Origin: Orientallactaga sibirica | Lineage: Eukaryota > Chordata > Mammalia > Rodentia > Dipodidae | NCBI GenBank assembly: GCA_036365145.1 | Contig: JAEOAD010000040.1 | Span: forward strand, 13,642,501-13,706,500 | DNA: 64,000 nt | Reading direction: 5' to 3' | In this document: in pieces, positions 54,465-64,000 of the stretch | How positions within the stretch are numbered: the first letter of the stretch is position 1 | How the letters are laid out: every line of letters begins with the position of its first letter | The notes under the pieces: generated by a model | Seen by the model: the letters and a program-made list of their open reading frames with translations, nothing else | What the model was told of the DNA's origin: nothing | Databases searched by the model: none | Made by a program: the position numbers and the translations under genes

Positions 54465-54620
54465 TTTGTTTTGTTTTGTTTTTCAACGTGGGTTTTGCTG
54501 TAGCCCAGGCTGACCTAGAATTCACTATGCAGTCTCAGGCTGGCCTCAAACTCGCAATGACCCTCCTACCTCTGCCTCCCATGTGCTGGGATTAAGGGTG
54601 TGTGCCATCATGCCTGGCTC
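54465..54620 (-). repeat. B1 SINE
   Basis: Reversed B1 with a (TTTTG)n tail. Confidence 0.93.
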
Positions 54621-54849
54621 TCATTTAATTTTTAACATGATCTGGAAGCCAATTCAGTAGATTTTATTATTCAAATTTGAATGCATTAGTAAACCAAAGT
54701 TCCAAATAGCTAAGTGACAGGGAGGTTAATGGCATAATTTTGCTGTGAGATGAGCATGAATTAATTGAAACTCAGCTGTTTTACTAGTGGTGTGAATTGA
54801 ATAAGCTCATTCACACATGTGCATGTATTCATGTGTACAATGTGAAGAA

Positions 54850-55100
54850 AAGTGCTGGGTCTGTGAACTTGGTAGAACATTTACCTAGCCTGCGCAAGGC
54901 CCTGGCTCAATCCCCAACACTACACAAAAAATGTGGAGAATATTTACCCCATTGTTATGCAGACAGTAAATTAATCCAGGTAGTGTGTAGAAACGTGGGT
55001 ACCATGGTGTGGCCCCATAATCTCAGCTACTTGGGAGTTTGGGGCCAAAAATATTCAAATTCTAGTCTAGCCTAGGCTACATTGTGAGACTCACTATCTG
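54850..55100 (+). repeat. B4-like SINE (ID plus B1)
   Basis: An ID-type head ('gaacttggtagaacatttac', 'ctcaatccccaacac') is followed after a gap by a diverged B1 part ('ataatctcagctacttggga'). The tetranucleotide array begins directly after it. Confidence 0.6.
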
Positions 55101-55109
55101 TCCATGATT

Positions 55110-55110
55110 G

Positions 55111-55157
<47 letters not shown>

Positions 55158-55214
55158 ATCAATCTATCTATCAATCTATCTATCTATCTATCTATCATCA
55201 TCTATCTATCTATC

Positions 55215-55254
<40 letters not shown>

Positions 55255-55261
55255 GTCTATC

Positions 55262-55296
<35 letters not shown>

Positions 55297-55318
55297 ATCT
55301 ATCTATCATCTATCTATC

Positions 55319-55400
<82 letters not shown>

Positions 55401-55448
55401 ATCTATCTATCATCTATCTATCATCTATCTATCTATCTATCATCTATC

Positions 55449-55495
<47 letters not shown>

Positions 55496-55560
55496 ATCTA
55501 TCTATCTATCTATCTATCATCTATCTATCTATCTATCTATCTATCATCTATCTATCTACC

Positions 55561-55601
<41 letters not shown>

Positions 55602-55603
55602 CC

Positions 55604-55670
<67 letters not shown>

Positions 55671-55707
55671 ATCTATCTATCATCTATCTATCTATCATCT
55701 ATCTATC

Positions 55708-55742
<35 letters not shown>

Positions 55743-55791
55743 ATCTATCTATCTATCTATCTATCATCTATCTATCATCTATCTATCTATC

Positions 55792-55822
<31 letters not shown>

Positions 55823-55869
55823 CATCTATCTATCTATCTATCTATCTATCATCTATCTATCTATCTATC

Positions 55870-55908
<39 letters not shown>

Positions 55909-55938
55909 ATCTATCTATCTACCATCTATCTATCTATC

Positions 55939-55973
<35 letters not shown>

Positions 55974-55978
55974 ATCTA

Positions 55979-56014
<36 letters not shown>

Positions 56015-56059
56015 ATCTATCTATCATCTATCTATCTATCTATCATCTATCTATCTACC

Positions 56060-56104
<45 letters not shown>

Positions 56105-56106
56105 CC

Positions 56107-56145
<39 letters not shown>

Positions 56146-56171
56146 ATCTATCTATCATCTATCTATCTATC

Positions 56172-56218
<47 letters not shown>

Positions 56219-56478
56219 ATCTATCTATCTATCTATCTATCATCTATCTATCATCTATCTATCATCTATCTATCTATCTATCTATCTATCATCTATCTAT
56301 CTATCATCTATCTATCATCTATCTATCTATCTATCTATCTATCATCTATCTATCTATCTATCTATCTATCATCTATCTATCATCTATCTATCTATCTATC
56401 TATCTATCATCTATCTATCTATCTATCTATCTATCATCTATCTATCTATCTATCTATCATCTATCTATCTATCTCATC

Positions 56479-56525
<47 letters not shown>

Positions 56526-56586
56526 ATCTATCTATCTATCTATCATCTATCTATCTATCTATCTATCTATCATCTATCTATCTACC

Positions 56587-56617
<31 letters not shown>

Positions 56618-56632
56618 ATCTATCTATCTACC

Positions 56633-56679
<47 letters not shown>

Positions 56680-56690
56680 ATCTATCTATC

Positions 56691-56737
<47 letters not shown>

Positions 56738-56763
56738 ATCTATCTATCTATCATCTATCTATC

Positions 56764-56810
<47 letters not shown>

Positions 56811-56867
56811 ATCTATCTATCTATCATCTATCTATCTATCTATCTATCTATCATCTATCTATCTATC

Positions 56868-56914
<47 letters not shown>

Positions 56915-56954
56915 ATCTATCTATCTATATATCTATCATCTATCTATCTATCTA

Positions 56955-56999
<45 letters not shown>

Positions 57000-57013
57000 A
57001 TCTATCTATCTAG
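55110..57013. repeat. (CTAT)n array, about 1.9 kb
   Basis: Almost pure CTAT units, broken by many CATC units that shift the register by one unit base, and by rarer ACC, TATA and GTC variants. The 19-bp word CATCTATCTATCTACCATC occurs at least five times (near 55547, 55917, 56044, 56571, 56624), which points to amplification of longer blocks. The plus strand has no stop codon in any frame, because the four-base unit reads through as Leu-Ser-Ile-Tyr. That explains two false frames of 715 and 666 codons. The minus strand is (GATA)n, with a stop every few codons. Confidence 0.98.
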
Positions 57014-58198
57014 CGTATGCAAAAACTCTAGTTCCAGGCACATGGCAAGTCCTCAAATGTTCATATATATACTCAAATATGTATGCAAGTACATTTGTGC
57101 ACATATGAACGTGCTTGTTCTAAGATTCAAACCCAAGTCCTTGGTTTTCTTAAGTTTCCATCCACTCATTTTCCCCATTTCTAGTGACTCAGTCCTTTCT
57201 GGGCAGCAAGACTCAGTTTGTGTGACCCAGTTCTTATTTTGGAGTGAGTGAGAGGAAGGAGAGTGCTGGGGAGGCAGTTCCAGGTATTCAAGGACCTGCC
57301 CCTCCTCCCCAGCTTGAGAAGATGTTCAACCTCTGTGGATCTGAGTGTTTTTCCTGTCTAGTGGGTCCCTGGCCAGTGTGAACAGACTGGATACTCTTAA
57401 ATGTGTCTTTGAGATTTCTGAGAGTTTTAAGTATGGTGGTGGGCATGAAAACAGGCAGCGCTCACACTGAAGCTTCAGGGGTACGCTGCTTGTGACTCAG
57501 GGGGTACTATCCGTTCACTTAGGCAGGTCCTGTGTGTTTAGACAACCCCCTCCAGATCGAGTATATAGTTTGAATAAACTACAATTGTGAAGTGGATCAG
57601 AAGCGTCTGTGATTTCAGAAAAGCCTTTCTTCTTTCCCTGTAGAAAAAAAAAAATGACAGGAAGTAAGAGATCCGGAAGTGCAGGAACAATAGGCTTTTC
57701 CTGGAAGAGTGGCTCTGAAGCGATGACTAAACGCCCAGATACGCTGGGCTGGAAGCAGAGCTGGAGACCGCTGGTCCCAGGGGGAGGACACGGGGAGCCA
57801 GGGAGAGATGCTGAAAGACGAAGGGTCAGGCCCATGCATTATTTACGATGTCCTGGCTGGTGAGAATGAGAGAGAATACTGCAAGTTCACACAAGACCTG
57901 GAGGGAAGTTCACACAAAAGACCTGGAGACCATCAAGCCTGGGATTGGCAAACACAGTTCCCTGGCCAGAAGCCTTGGACGCAGCCTCAGTACCAGGCAG
58001 AAGCAACCAAGGTGGGAGGGAACTCTCCTCTTTGTTTACTACCGAAAAGCAAACATTCCCGAGGTTTTAGAAAGCTTGAAAACGTAGAGCTGCTACTGGA
58101 CAGGGATGGGTGGATGGTGCTCTCGGCTTCAAATCCACTGAATTCTGTGCTAGTGATTTGAAAGAATGAGGCATTACTAATCCCAAAGAAGTAATTAT
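57014..58198. other. anonymous sequence
   Basis: About 1.2 kb with no recognised repeat. Several 70-117-codon frames overlap on both strands at 57515-58161. None has a domain or convincing splice sites. Confidence 0.45.
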
Positions 58199-58369
58199 GG
58201 GCTGGAGAGATGGCTTAGTGTTTAAGGTGCTTGCCTGCAAAGCCAGAGGACCCAGGTTCGATTCCCCAGTACCCACATACAGCCAGATGCCCAGGGTGGC
58301 ACATGTGTCTGGAGTTTGCAATGGCTGGAGGCCCTGGTGTGCCCATTCTCTCTCTCTCTCTGCCTTTCT

Positions 58370-58424
<55 letters not shown>

Positions 58425-58441
58425 CAAATAATAGATTAAAA
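58199..58441 (+). repeat. DIP SINE with (CTTT)n
   Basis: Forward copy in which the CT-rich part has grown into a (CTTT)n array of about 60 bp (58366-58425). Confidence 0.93.
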
Positions 58442-58474
58442 AAATGAATAATTATAATTTATTAAAAAGAAAAC

Positions 58475-58690
58475 GGGGCTGGAGAGATGGCTTAGCACTT
58501 AAGGCTCTTGCCTGCAAAGCCAAAGGACACAGGTTCGATTCCCCAGGACCCATGTAAGCCGGATGCACAAGGTGGTGCATGCATCTGGAGTTCGTTTGCA
58601 GTGGCTGGATGCCCCAGCGTACCCATTCTCTCTATCTCTGCCTCTTTCTCTCTCTCAAATAAATAAATAAAAATAAAATATTTCTTTTTT
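58475..58690 (+). repeat. DIP SINE
   Basis: Forward copy. 'aaaagaaaacgg' before and 'aaaaagaaacgg' after flank it. Confidence 0.94.
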
Positions 58691-58701
58691 AAAAAAGAAA
58701 C

Positions 58702-59720
58702 GGAAAGAAAAAGAAACTCGATTTCTCTCTCTGCATGTCTTTGGAGTCTGAGGCAATCAGTGTTACAATGAAGGAACATAATCCCAGCTACCCTGGACAA
58801 GCTTCTTCAGCAAGTCCAAGAAGCTCAGGTAGCAGCCAATGTGTGGCTCCGACTCGGCTTTCTGAAGTGTTGACATCTCTCTTGCAGCTGCCCCTTACAC
58901 CCTCCAGGGAGCCAGTTACCCCAGCATCTGCTTTGCGGGAGCCCCTAGAAAAGGAGGAAGTCCCTTGACAATGGAGCGGTAGATTCAAATACTATTACAC
59001 CTATGGACGGTTCCACTCTTTCTCAAGAATGCCATCAAATTATGAATTCATCATTGGATTAAAATACGCACGAACCAGTGACTTTCTAAAAGCCCCACCT
59101 TAGAACACGCTTTGCTGGTGGTGGGGGAAGGGCTGAGTACAGGCAGGGACTGAAATGTGAACGGTGTGCTTCTTCCAGACAGTCTGCAATTGAGTCCTCA
59201 GACTGCTGACAAGTCTGACAAATTTTATAAATTTAAAATTTTGGGGAACTAATTTGATTCCGTTTTATTTGCTCCTATTCAACTTGTCTTTTCTTTGTAC
59301 TGTTTTAGTCTTTTTACATTTCCTTCTGATTTTTCTGAGTGGCTTTGCAGTTCTCCTTCAGCCCAACCCTGGTTCAACAGTTGTGTGTCTGTATTTTCAT
59401 TGTTTCTTTAATAGTTCTGTCAAGATGACAGTATAAATCCTCAATCTACCGTAGCGGAAGTTGAATGATATTGACAGTGTGCCACCTACAATAGAAGAAC
59501 CTTGAACAATAAAAAGTATTTTAAAATGGAGAAGAAAGAAAACAATGTGTCATAAGCCTGTCATTTGGACAAATATGAGAAGTGTCACCTCTGTTCTCTC
59601 AGGCCATGCACCAGAAGTAACGGGCGTATGTTCCTCCCACTTTTAACTGTGTAATTATGTTTATACCTATTTTCTTAAGTAAAATGGTATAAATGCTGTA
59701 ATTTTCCACCACTAGGATTT
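58702..59720. other. anonymous sequence
   Basis: About 1 kb. 'aaaagccccaccttagaaca' near 59088 may be a trace of a reversed MaLR LTR. No gene seen. Confidence 0.4.
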
Positions 59721-59953
59721 AAAAAAAATTTTTGTTTATTTTTATTTATTTATTTGAGAGTGACAAGCAGAGAGAGAAAGAGGCAGAGAGAGAGAGAGAG
59801 GAATGATTGCACCAGGGATTCCAGTCACTGCAAACGAACTCCAGATACATGTGCCATCTTGTGCATCTGGCTTACCTGGGTCTTGGAGAATTGAACCTGG
59901 GTCCTCAGACTTTGCAGACAAGCGCCTTAACTGCTAAGCCATCTCTCCAGCCC
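59721..59953 (-). repeat. DIP SINE
   Basis: Reversed copy. 'ccaccactaggattt' before and 'ccaccatctggattt' after flank it. Confidence 0.94.
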
Positions 59954-59968
59954 CACCATCTGGATTTT

Positions 59969-60147
59969 TAACACCAGCATCCCCAGTTCATCCTTTAAAA
60001 AGAATAGCTACAATGATATATATGGAAAATACTAACACAAATATGGCAAAGTTTGATAGTGTAAAGTTAGACATACACTTACTTACTGTGTGACTCACTA
60101 ATCCCACTTCTAGAGAGATGGAGACATGTCCACATAAACTCCTTGTT
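59969..60147 (+). repeat. old L1 (L1M) fragment, part 1
   Basis: 'ctcactaatcccacttctag' and 'gacatgtccacataaactcc' match the L1M 3' region. Confidence 0.7.
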
Positions 60148-60282
60148 TTTTCAAAGTTAAGTCTGGCTCTAGCCCAGGCTGACCTGTTATTTTCTATGTA
60201 GCCTCAGGCTGGCCCTTGAACTCATAGCGATCCTCCTACCTTGGCCTCCCAAGTGCTGGCGTGCGCTACCACATCCAGCAAC
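60148..60282 (-). repeat. B1 SINE inside L1M
   Basis: Reversed B1 with small deletions near its head. Confidence 0.88.
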
Positions 60283-60624
60283 ATCAACTCTTATATGCAC
60301 AAGTCATAGCAGTTTTATTCACAGTAGTTCAAAAATAATGGCTATCATTCGAATGTTTACCAAGTGGTGAGCGGAAAAGCAGATCATGGGACATCCATAC
60401 TATGGCATGTGACTTGGCAATAAAAAAACATATAAATAATCACAATGTCACAGACACCTGGCTGAGTGCAGGATCCCAACACCAAAGTGTCCATACTATG
60501 ATTCTCCCTCTGTGATGGTCTAGAAAAGTCATCATGCAGCTCAGTGGTTCCTGGAGAATGGAAAAAGAAGCACTTTGCAGAAGGGCACAGGAAGCCCTTG
60601 AGGATGCCAGAATGATTCTTGATC
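60283..60624 (+). repeat. L1M fragment, part 2
   Basis: 'catagcagttttattcacag', 'acatccatactatggcatgt' and 'ctcagtggttcctggagaat' follow L1M order. Confidence 0.8.
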
Positions 60625-60816
60625 GGGCTGAAGAGATGGCTCAGCAGTTACAGGTACTTGCTTGCAAAGCTTTACGACCTGGGTTTGAATACACAATATC
60701 CATGTAAATCCGTATGCACAAAGTTGCACAGGTGTCTGAAGTTTGTTTGCAGTGGCAAGAGGCCCTGCCTCACTTATTCTCTCTCTCTCTTTCTCAAATA
60801 AATAAATGAAAAAAAA
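60625..60816 (+). repeat. DIP SINE inside L1M
   Basis: Forward copy, diverged, with a short A-rich tail. Confidence 0.9.
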
Positions 60817-60955
60817 TCTTAATTATGCTGGGGGTTTCACAACTGTATACAATTGTCAAAAATGATCAGGCTATAGGAACCCGGGGCTAATGAATATATA
60901 TGTTGTACCTTAATATAAGTCCAAACAAAACAGCAGGTGTGGCAAAATGGTTGAA
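60817..60955 (+). repeat. L1M fragment, part 3
   Basis: 'ggtttcacaactgtatacaa' and 'tgttgtaccttaatataagt' resemble the L1M terminus. Confidence 0.65.
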
Positions 60956-61014
60956 ATTTAGCCAAGTTTTTCACTTATTATTTCTTTTATGCAAGTGCTT
61001 TAGAGGTCATAACT

Positions 61015-61150
61015 CTACTTACCACGGTGACCTGGGAAGTAAGCATGCCTGTCATTCCCATGTTGCAAAGAGGAGAGACCGTGAGGCCCTGAGAAGTGAT
61101 GCGATTTCCCCAGGATCATGCACCATTAAAATGCATCAGGAATATGACTC
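61015..61150 (-). repeat. MIR SINE
   Basis: 'cattcccatgttgcaaagag' and 'gatgcgatttccccaggatc' are the complement of the MIR core. Confidence 0.7.
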
Positions 61151-61286
61151 AGATAATTTGGTTCTATCATCCAGAAACCTCAACTCCATCACCCAGCAAT
61201 GTGCACCTACGTGCACAGCCACTCTGCTGTGGATGGGATACCATTTAGTCAGGCATTCTAACTTTTCTTTGCTCTCTCTCTCTCTC

Positions 61287-61490
61287 TTTTAAAAAATAGT
61301 TATTTATTTGAGAGAGAAAGACAGAGATTGAGAGTGAGAATGGGCACGCCAGGGCCTCCAACCACTGCAAACAAACTCCAGATGCATGTGCCGCCCTGTA
61401 CATGTGGCTTATGTGGGTCCTGGGGAATCGAACTAAGGTCCTTTGGCTTTGTAGGCAAGTGTCTTAACTGCTAAGCCATTCCTCCAGCCC
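61287..61490 (-). repeat. DIP SINE
   Basis: Reversed copy that ends 10 bp before the solo LTR. Confidence 0.93.
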
Positions 61491-61500
61491 TCTTGATGCT

Positions 61501-61909
61501 TGCCGGGCTTTTGTGATGCGGGCCACTCTCTCGAGGCTGAGCGAGAAGGCGGGTGTCGATGACTCAAACCCCTCCCCCCACATTTACCACATTGAGTCTG
61601 TGCGGAACTCACTCCTTTATTGTCATGGGGAGGTATTTATACATTTTGAGGAAGGGGGGGAAGAGAGGATGAGAGAAAGGTATAAGGGCCAATATTATTT
61701 CACCACATCAGCAGCAGCTGGGCGGAGGCAGTAAGGGCCAATCAGCAGTAGCTGGGCGGAGGCAGTTTCAGCCTAGGTGCTGAGTCACTCCAAGGACAGG
61801 TCGCGAAACTCTACTCAGGCTCTGGAAGCTCAACCAGGCCTCACCGGGAGCCAAGTAAACTCTGGCTGGGCCCAGAACCACTAGGCCTCACATTGGGCAG
61901 GGCCCAACA
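61501..61909 (-). mobile_element. ERVK-type solo LTR, 409 bp
   Basis: In element sense it begins TGTTGGGCCC and ends CCCGGCA, so the termini are TG...CA. A perfect 6-bp target repeat 'gatgct' flanks it (61495-61500 and 61910-61915), the length usual for class II (ERVK/IAP-like) proviruses. In element sense TATAAATA (61641-61634) precedes AATAAA (61621-61616) by 12 bp. A 24-bp element with one mismatch is repeated at 61708-61731 and 61742-61765. No internal viral sequence is present, so it is what remains after recombination between two LTRs. Confidence 0.85.
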
Positions 61910-61915
61910 GATGCT

Positions 61916-62030
61916 TACTGCATATCATTGTGCATGGACCTTCATTTATCTGTGCTTTCTCTTAGTAGGGTTATTTTCCAGGAGTGGGGTTGCTGAATCA
62001 AAAAATAGGTATATTTAAAATGTCAGTGCA
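61916..62030. repeat. possible old L1 fragment
   Basis: 'ttttccaggagtggggttgc' and 'tgaatcaaaaaataggtata' resemble an old L1 segment with the 'ggaattgctgggtcaaa' motif. Confidence 0.45.
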
Positions 62031-62031
62031 G

Positions 62032-62125
62032 GACTGGGTATGGGGCTCAGTGATAGAGCACTGAGCATGACTAGGGCCCTGGGTATGATCCTCAATACTG
62101 CAAATAAATCCCAACTAAAATTTCA
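62032..62125 (+). repeat. ID/B4-type SINE fragment
   Basis: 'ggactgggtatggggctcag' and 'gggtatgatcctcaatactg' are an ID-type head. Confidence 0.72.
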
Positions 62126-62167
62126 ATTAAATTTTTTTTAGGCATCTGCTATGTATAAGACTCCCTA

Positions 62168-62345
62168 GCCAGGTATGGTGGCGTATGTCTTTAATCCTAG
62201 CACTCAGGAGGCTGAGGTAGGAGGATCACTGTAAGTTCAAGGTCAACATGAGACAACATAGTGAATTCCAGGTTCCAGGTCAGCCTGGGTTAGAGTGAGA
62301 GCGAGACCCTACCTTAAAACAAAGCAAAACAAAACAAACAAAAAC
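62168..62345 (+). repeat. B1 SINE
   Basis: Full-length B1 with a small internal duplication ('ccaggttccagg') and an (AAAC)n tail. 'aagactccct' precedes it and 'aagactccct' follows, a perfect target repeat. Confidence 0.94.
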
Positions 62346-62384
62346 AATAAAAAGACTCCCTATTTCTCACATATTTAACTCTCA

Positions 62385-62720
62385 TAGTGCTATAGTGAGT
62401 GTCCCCAAAGGCTCAGCTGCTGAAGGCTTGGTCACACCATGTGACCACTGAGCAGTGGTAGAAACTAGGACGTGGGGTTTAGGTCACCAGGGAATGTCCC
62501 CGTGACGGACATTGTGGGACCGAGGTCTTGCCCTCTTTTGCTCTGTTGTTTTCTGGCCATAAGCTGTACGGCTTTATTTCACGACGCATCCCCACCATGC
62601 TATGCCACCACAGCCCCAAAGGAATGGCACTTAACCTCCCCAAACCATAAGTCACACTAAACATTTCCCTTTGGTAACTTGGTGTCCTCGGTATTGTGCT
62701 CCACAAGCAGTCCGTGAATA
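62385..62720 (+). repeat. old dispersed repeat
   Basis: 'ccccaaaggctcagctgctg' and 'agccccaaaggaatggcac' follow a common dispersed repeat, MaLR- or hAT-like, whose name I cannot fix. A reversed piece lies at 43.9 kb. Confidence 0.5.
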
Positions 62721-63062
62721 TCCATGTCCTCATCCCCTAGCCGGCAGGAGGAAGGCGACCTGCCCTGATCCCACACGAATCTCCATTCAGGTCTCCTGAT
62801 TCCAGGTGCAATGTGAAGCCCACCATATGTTACCTGTTTGTTCTAGAATCATGTTGGTAGCTTTTTTTTTTTTTTTTGAGATTTATTCGTGGAGCCAGCA
62901 TTTAGATTTAAACCTCCACGTCAGTGATTGTTGGGGTGTCTCTGTTTTCTTTTAGCCAATATTGAGATTTATGCCCTGTGTGGGGCAGTAAATCCACAAA
63001 TCTTTGAAGATCATTGTTATGGTTTTCATTATTCATAATGTGTTTTTTTTGTCTTTTGTGAG
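62721..63062. other. anonymous sequence
   Basis: A 16-base T run lies at 62862-62877. Nothing else recognised. Confidence 0.4.
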
Positions 63063-63064
63063 TG

Positions 63065-63358
63065 TTCATATGTGTGTGTGTGTGTGTGTGTGTACGGGAG
63101 TGCACACGTGCCATCATCTGCGTAGAGGTTGGAGCACAATCTCTGGTCCTCTCCTTCCGCCTTCCTTGAGGTCTCTTGCTCACTGCTGCTTTTGCCAGGC
63201 TAACTTGTGACCTTCCGGGGATTGTCCTGTCCTCTCATTGCGCTGCAGGAGCACTGGGGTTGCAGATGCATGCATGGGTTCTGGTGGTCCAAATGCAGGA
63301 TCCTTACACCTGGTTGGCAAACCCTTTATCTACTGAGCTATGACCTGAGCCCGTATTC
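63065..63358 (-). repeat. B3 SINE with (GT)n
   Basis: (GT)n (about 63069-63094) as tail complement, then reversed B3 blocks and the head 'ctactgagctatgacc'. Confidence 0.72.
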
Positions 63359-63371
63359 CTAATATATCTTT

Positions 63372-63570
63372 TAAATTTTTATTTATTTATTTGACAGAGA
63401 AAGAGGGAGAGAGAGAGAAAGAGAGACAGAGAATGGGCGTGCTAGGACCTTCAGCCACTGCAAATGAACTCCAGACGCATGCGCCCTCTTGTGCATCTGG
63501 CTAACGTGGGTCCTGGAGAATCAAAAGTGGGTTCTTTGGCTTTGCAGGCAAACGCCTTAACTGCTAAGCC
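63372..63570 (-). repeat. DIP SINE
   Basis: Reversed copy lacking the last bases of its head. 'cctaatatatctttt' before and 'ccctaatcttttt' after flank it. Confidence 0.93.
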
Positions 63571-63574
63571 CCCT

Positions 63575-63805
63575 AATCTTTTTTAACATGATTAATATCA
63601 AAGCACGTGAGCTATACCTTTGATGGAGCGTTTGCCCAGTGATGTTCTGAAGAACCACAGCTTTGCTTACTGCATGGAATCAGTCTAGCCATGCAGTCAC
63701 GTTGACACAGGTATAGACTTTCCAGATTTCTTCTTCCTTCCATTTTCCTCACCCCATTGCTGTATTACTCACTAATTAATTACTTGATCAAGTGTCTTCC
63801 TAATT
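63575..63805. other. anonymous sequence
   Basis: Nothing recognised. Confidence 0.35.
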
Positions 63806-64000
63806 TAAAAAATATATTTTATTTATTTATTTGCAAGGGGGGAGGGAGACAGAGAATGAATATGGGTACACCAGGGCCTCTAGTCATTGCAAACAAACTC
63901 TAGATGCATGTACCACTTTGTGCATCTGGCTTTACGTGAGCACTGGGGCATTGAACCTGGGTCATAAGGCTTTGCAGGCAAGTGCCTTAATGGCGGAGCC
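63806..64000 (-). repeat. DIP SINE, cut by window edge
   Basis: Reversed copy; the last bases of the head lie beyond the window. Confidence 0.92.

Noticed and set aside
55104..57251. Two overlapping open frames of 715 and 666 codons with Leu-Ser-Ile-Tyr repeats
   Set aside because: A (CTAT)n array has no stop codon in any plus-strand frame, and the register shifts at CATC units only swap one repeat reading for another. There is no domain or signal, and unique sequence adds only short ends. It is an artefact of the simple repeat.
1..64000. CRISPR array, operon, prophage or plasmid features
   Set aside because: The repeats are eukaryotic SINEs, LINEs and LTRs with target-site duplications. 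Repeat spacing and content do not fit a CRISPR array, and no bacterial gene structure is present.

Overview
This is a gene-poor, repeat-dense stretch of rodent nuclear DNA, most likely from a jerboa-type animal (Dipodoidea). The reason is the dominant short interspersed repeat. It is a tRNA-derived element of about 200-240 bp that starts GGCTGGAGAGATGGCTTAG, has intact polymerase III A and B boxes, and ends in a CT-rich stretch and an (AAAT)n tail. It belongs to the B2 superfamily but is not the mouse or rat B2 sequence, and it fits the DIP family known from jerboas. I list nearly 60 copies. About 37 monomeric B1 copies (7SL-derived), ten B3/B2-like copies and six ID/B4-type copies accompany them. 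The species is an inference.

I found no convincing protein-coding gene, exon, tRNA, rRNA or CpG island. Every open frame I examined is a read-through of a SINE, a simple repeat or anonymous sequence. The only long ones (715 and 666 codons) lie inside a roughly 1.9-kb (CTAT)n array. The window is best read as intergenic or deep intronic.

Layout: 1-9.7 kb holds L2 fragments, B1 and DIP copies, a URR1-like DNA element and anonymous sequence. 9.7-21.2 kb is very dense in SINEs, with a MaLR LTR at 11.95 kb, a 530-bp GT-rich tract at 12.9 kb, L1 3' fragments and MIRs. 21.2-24.8 kb holds an old L1 broken by two B1s and one LTR. 28.7-30.4 kb is a recent 862-bp tandem duplication that carries an MLT1-like LTR and a DIP copy in each unit. 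30.6-31.5 kb is another old L1. 38.7-44.6 kb holds three MaLR-like LTRs, one of them split by a B1. 48.7-54.1 kb holds MER5A-like DNA elements, old L1 pieces and stacked SINEs. 55.1-57.0 kb is the tetranucleotide array. 60.0-62.7 kb holds an L1M fragment, a MIR, a 409-bp solo LTR of ERVK type with a perfect 6-bp target duplication, and an older dispersed repeat. 63.0-64.0 kb is SINEs to the edge.

The observations most worth checking are: (1) a long DIP subfamily in which four copies carry a perfect match to the CTCF core consensus, with a fifth perfect match in unique sequence in the opposite orientation; (2) six places where two SINEs inserted one after the other at the same target site, leaving three copies of the target sequence; (3) the young solo LTR; (4) the recent tandem duplication; (5) the higher-order structure of the (CTAT)n array. 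I saw no sign of a new gene system.
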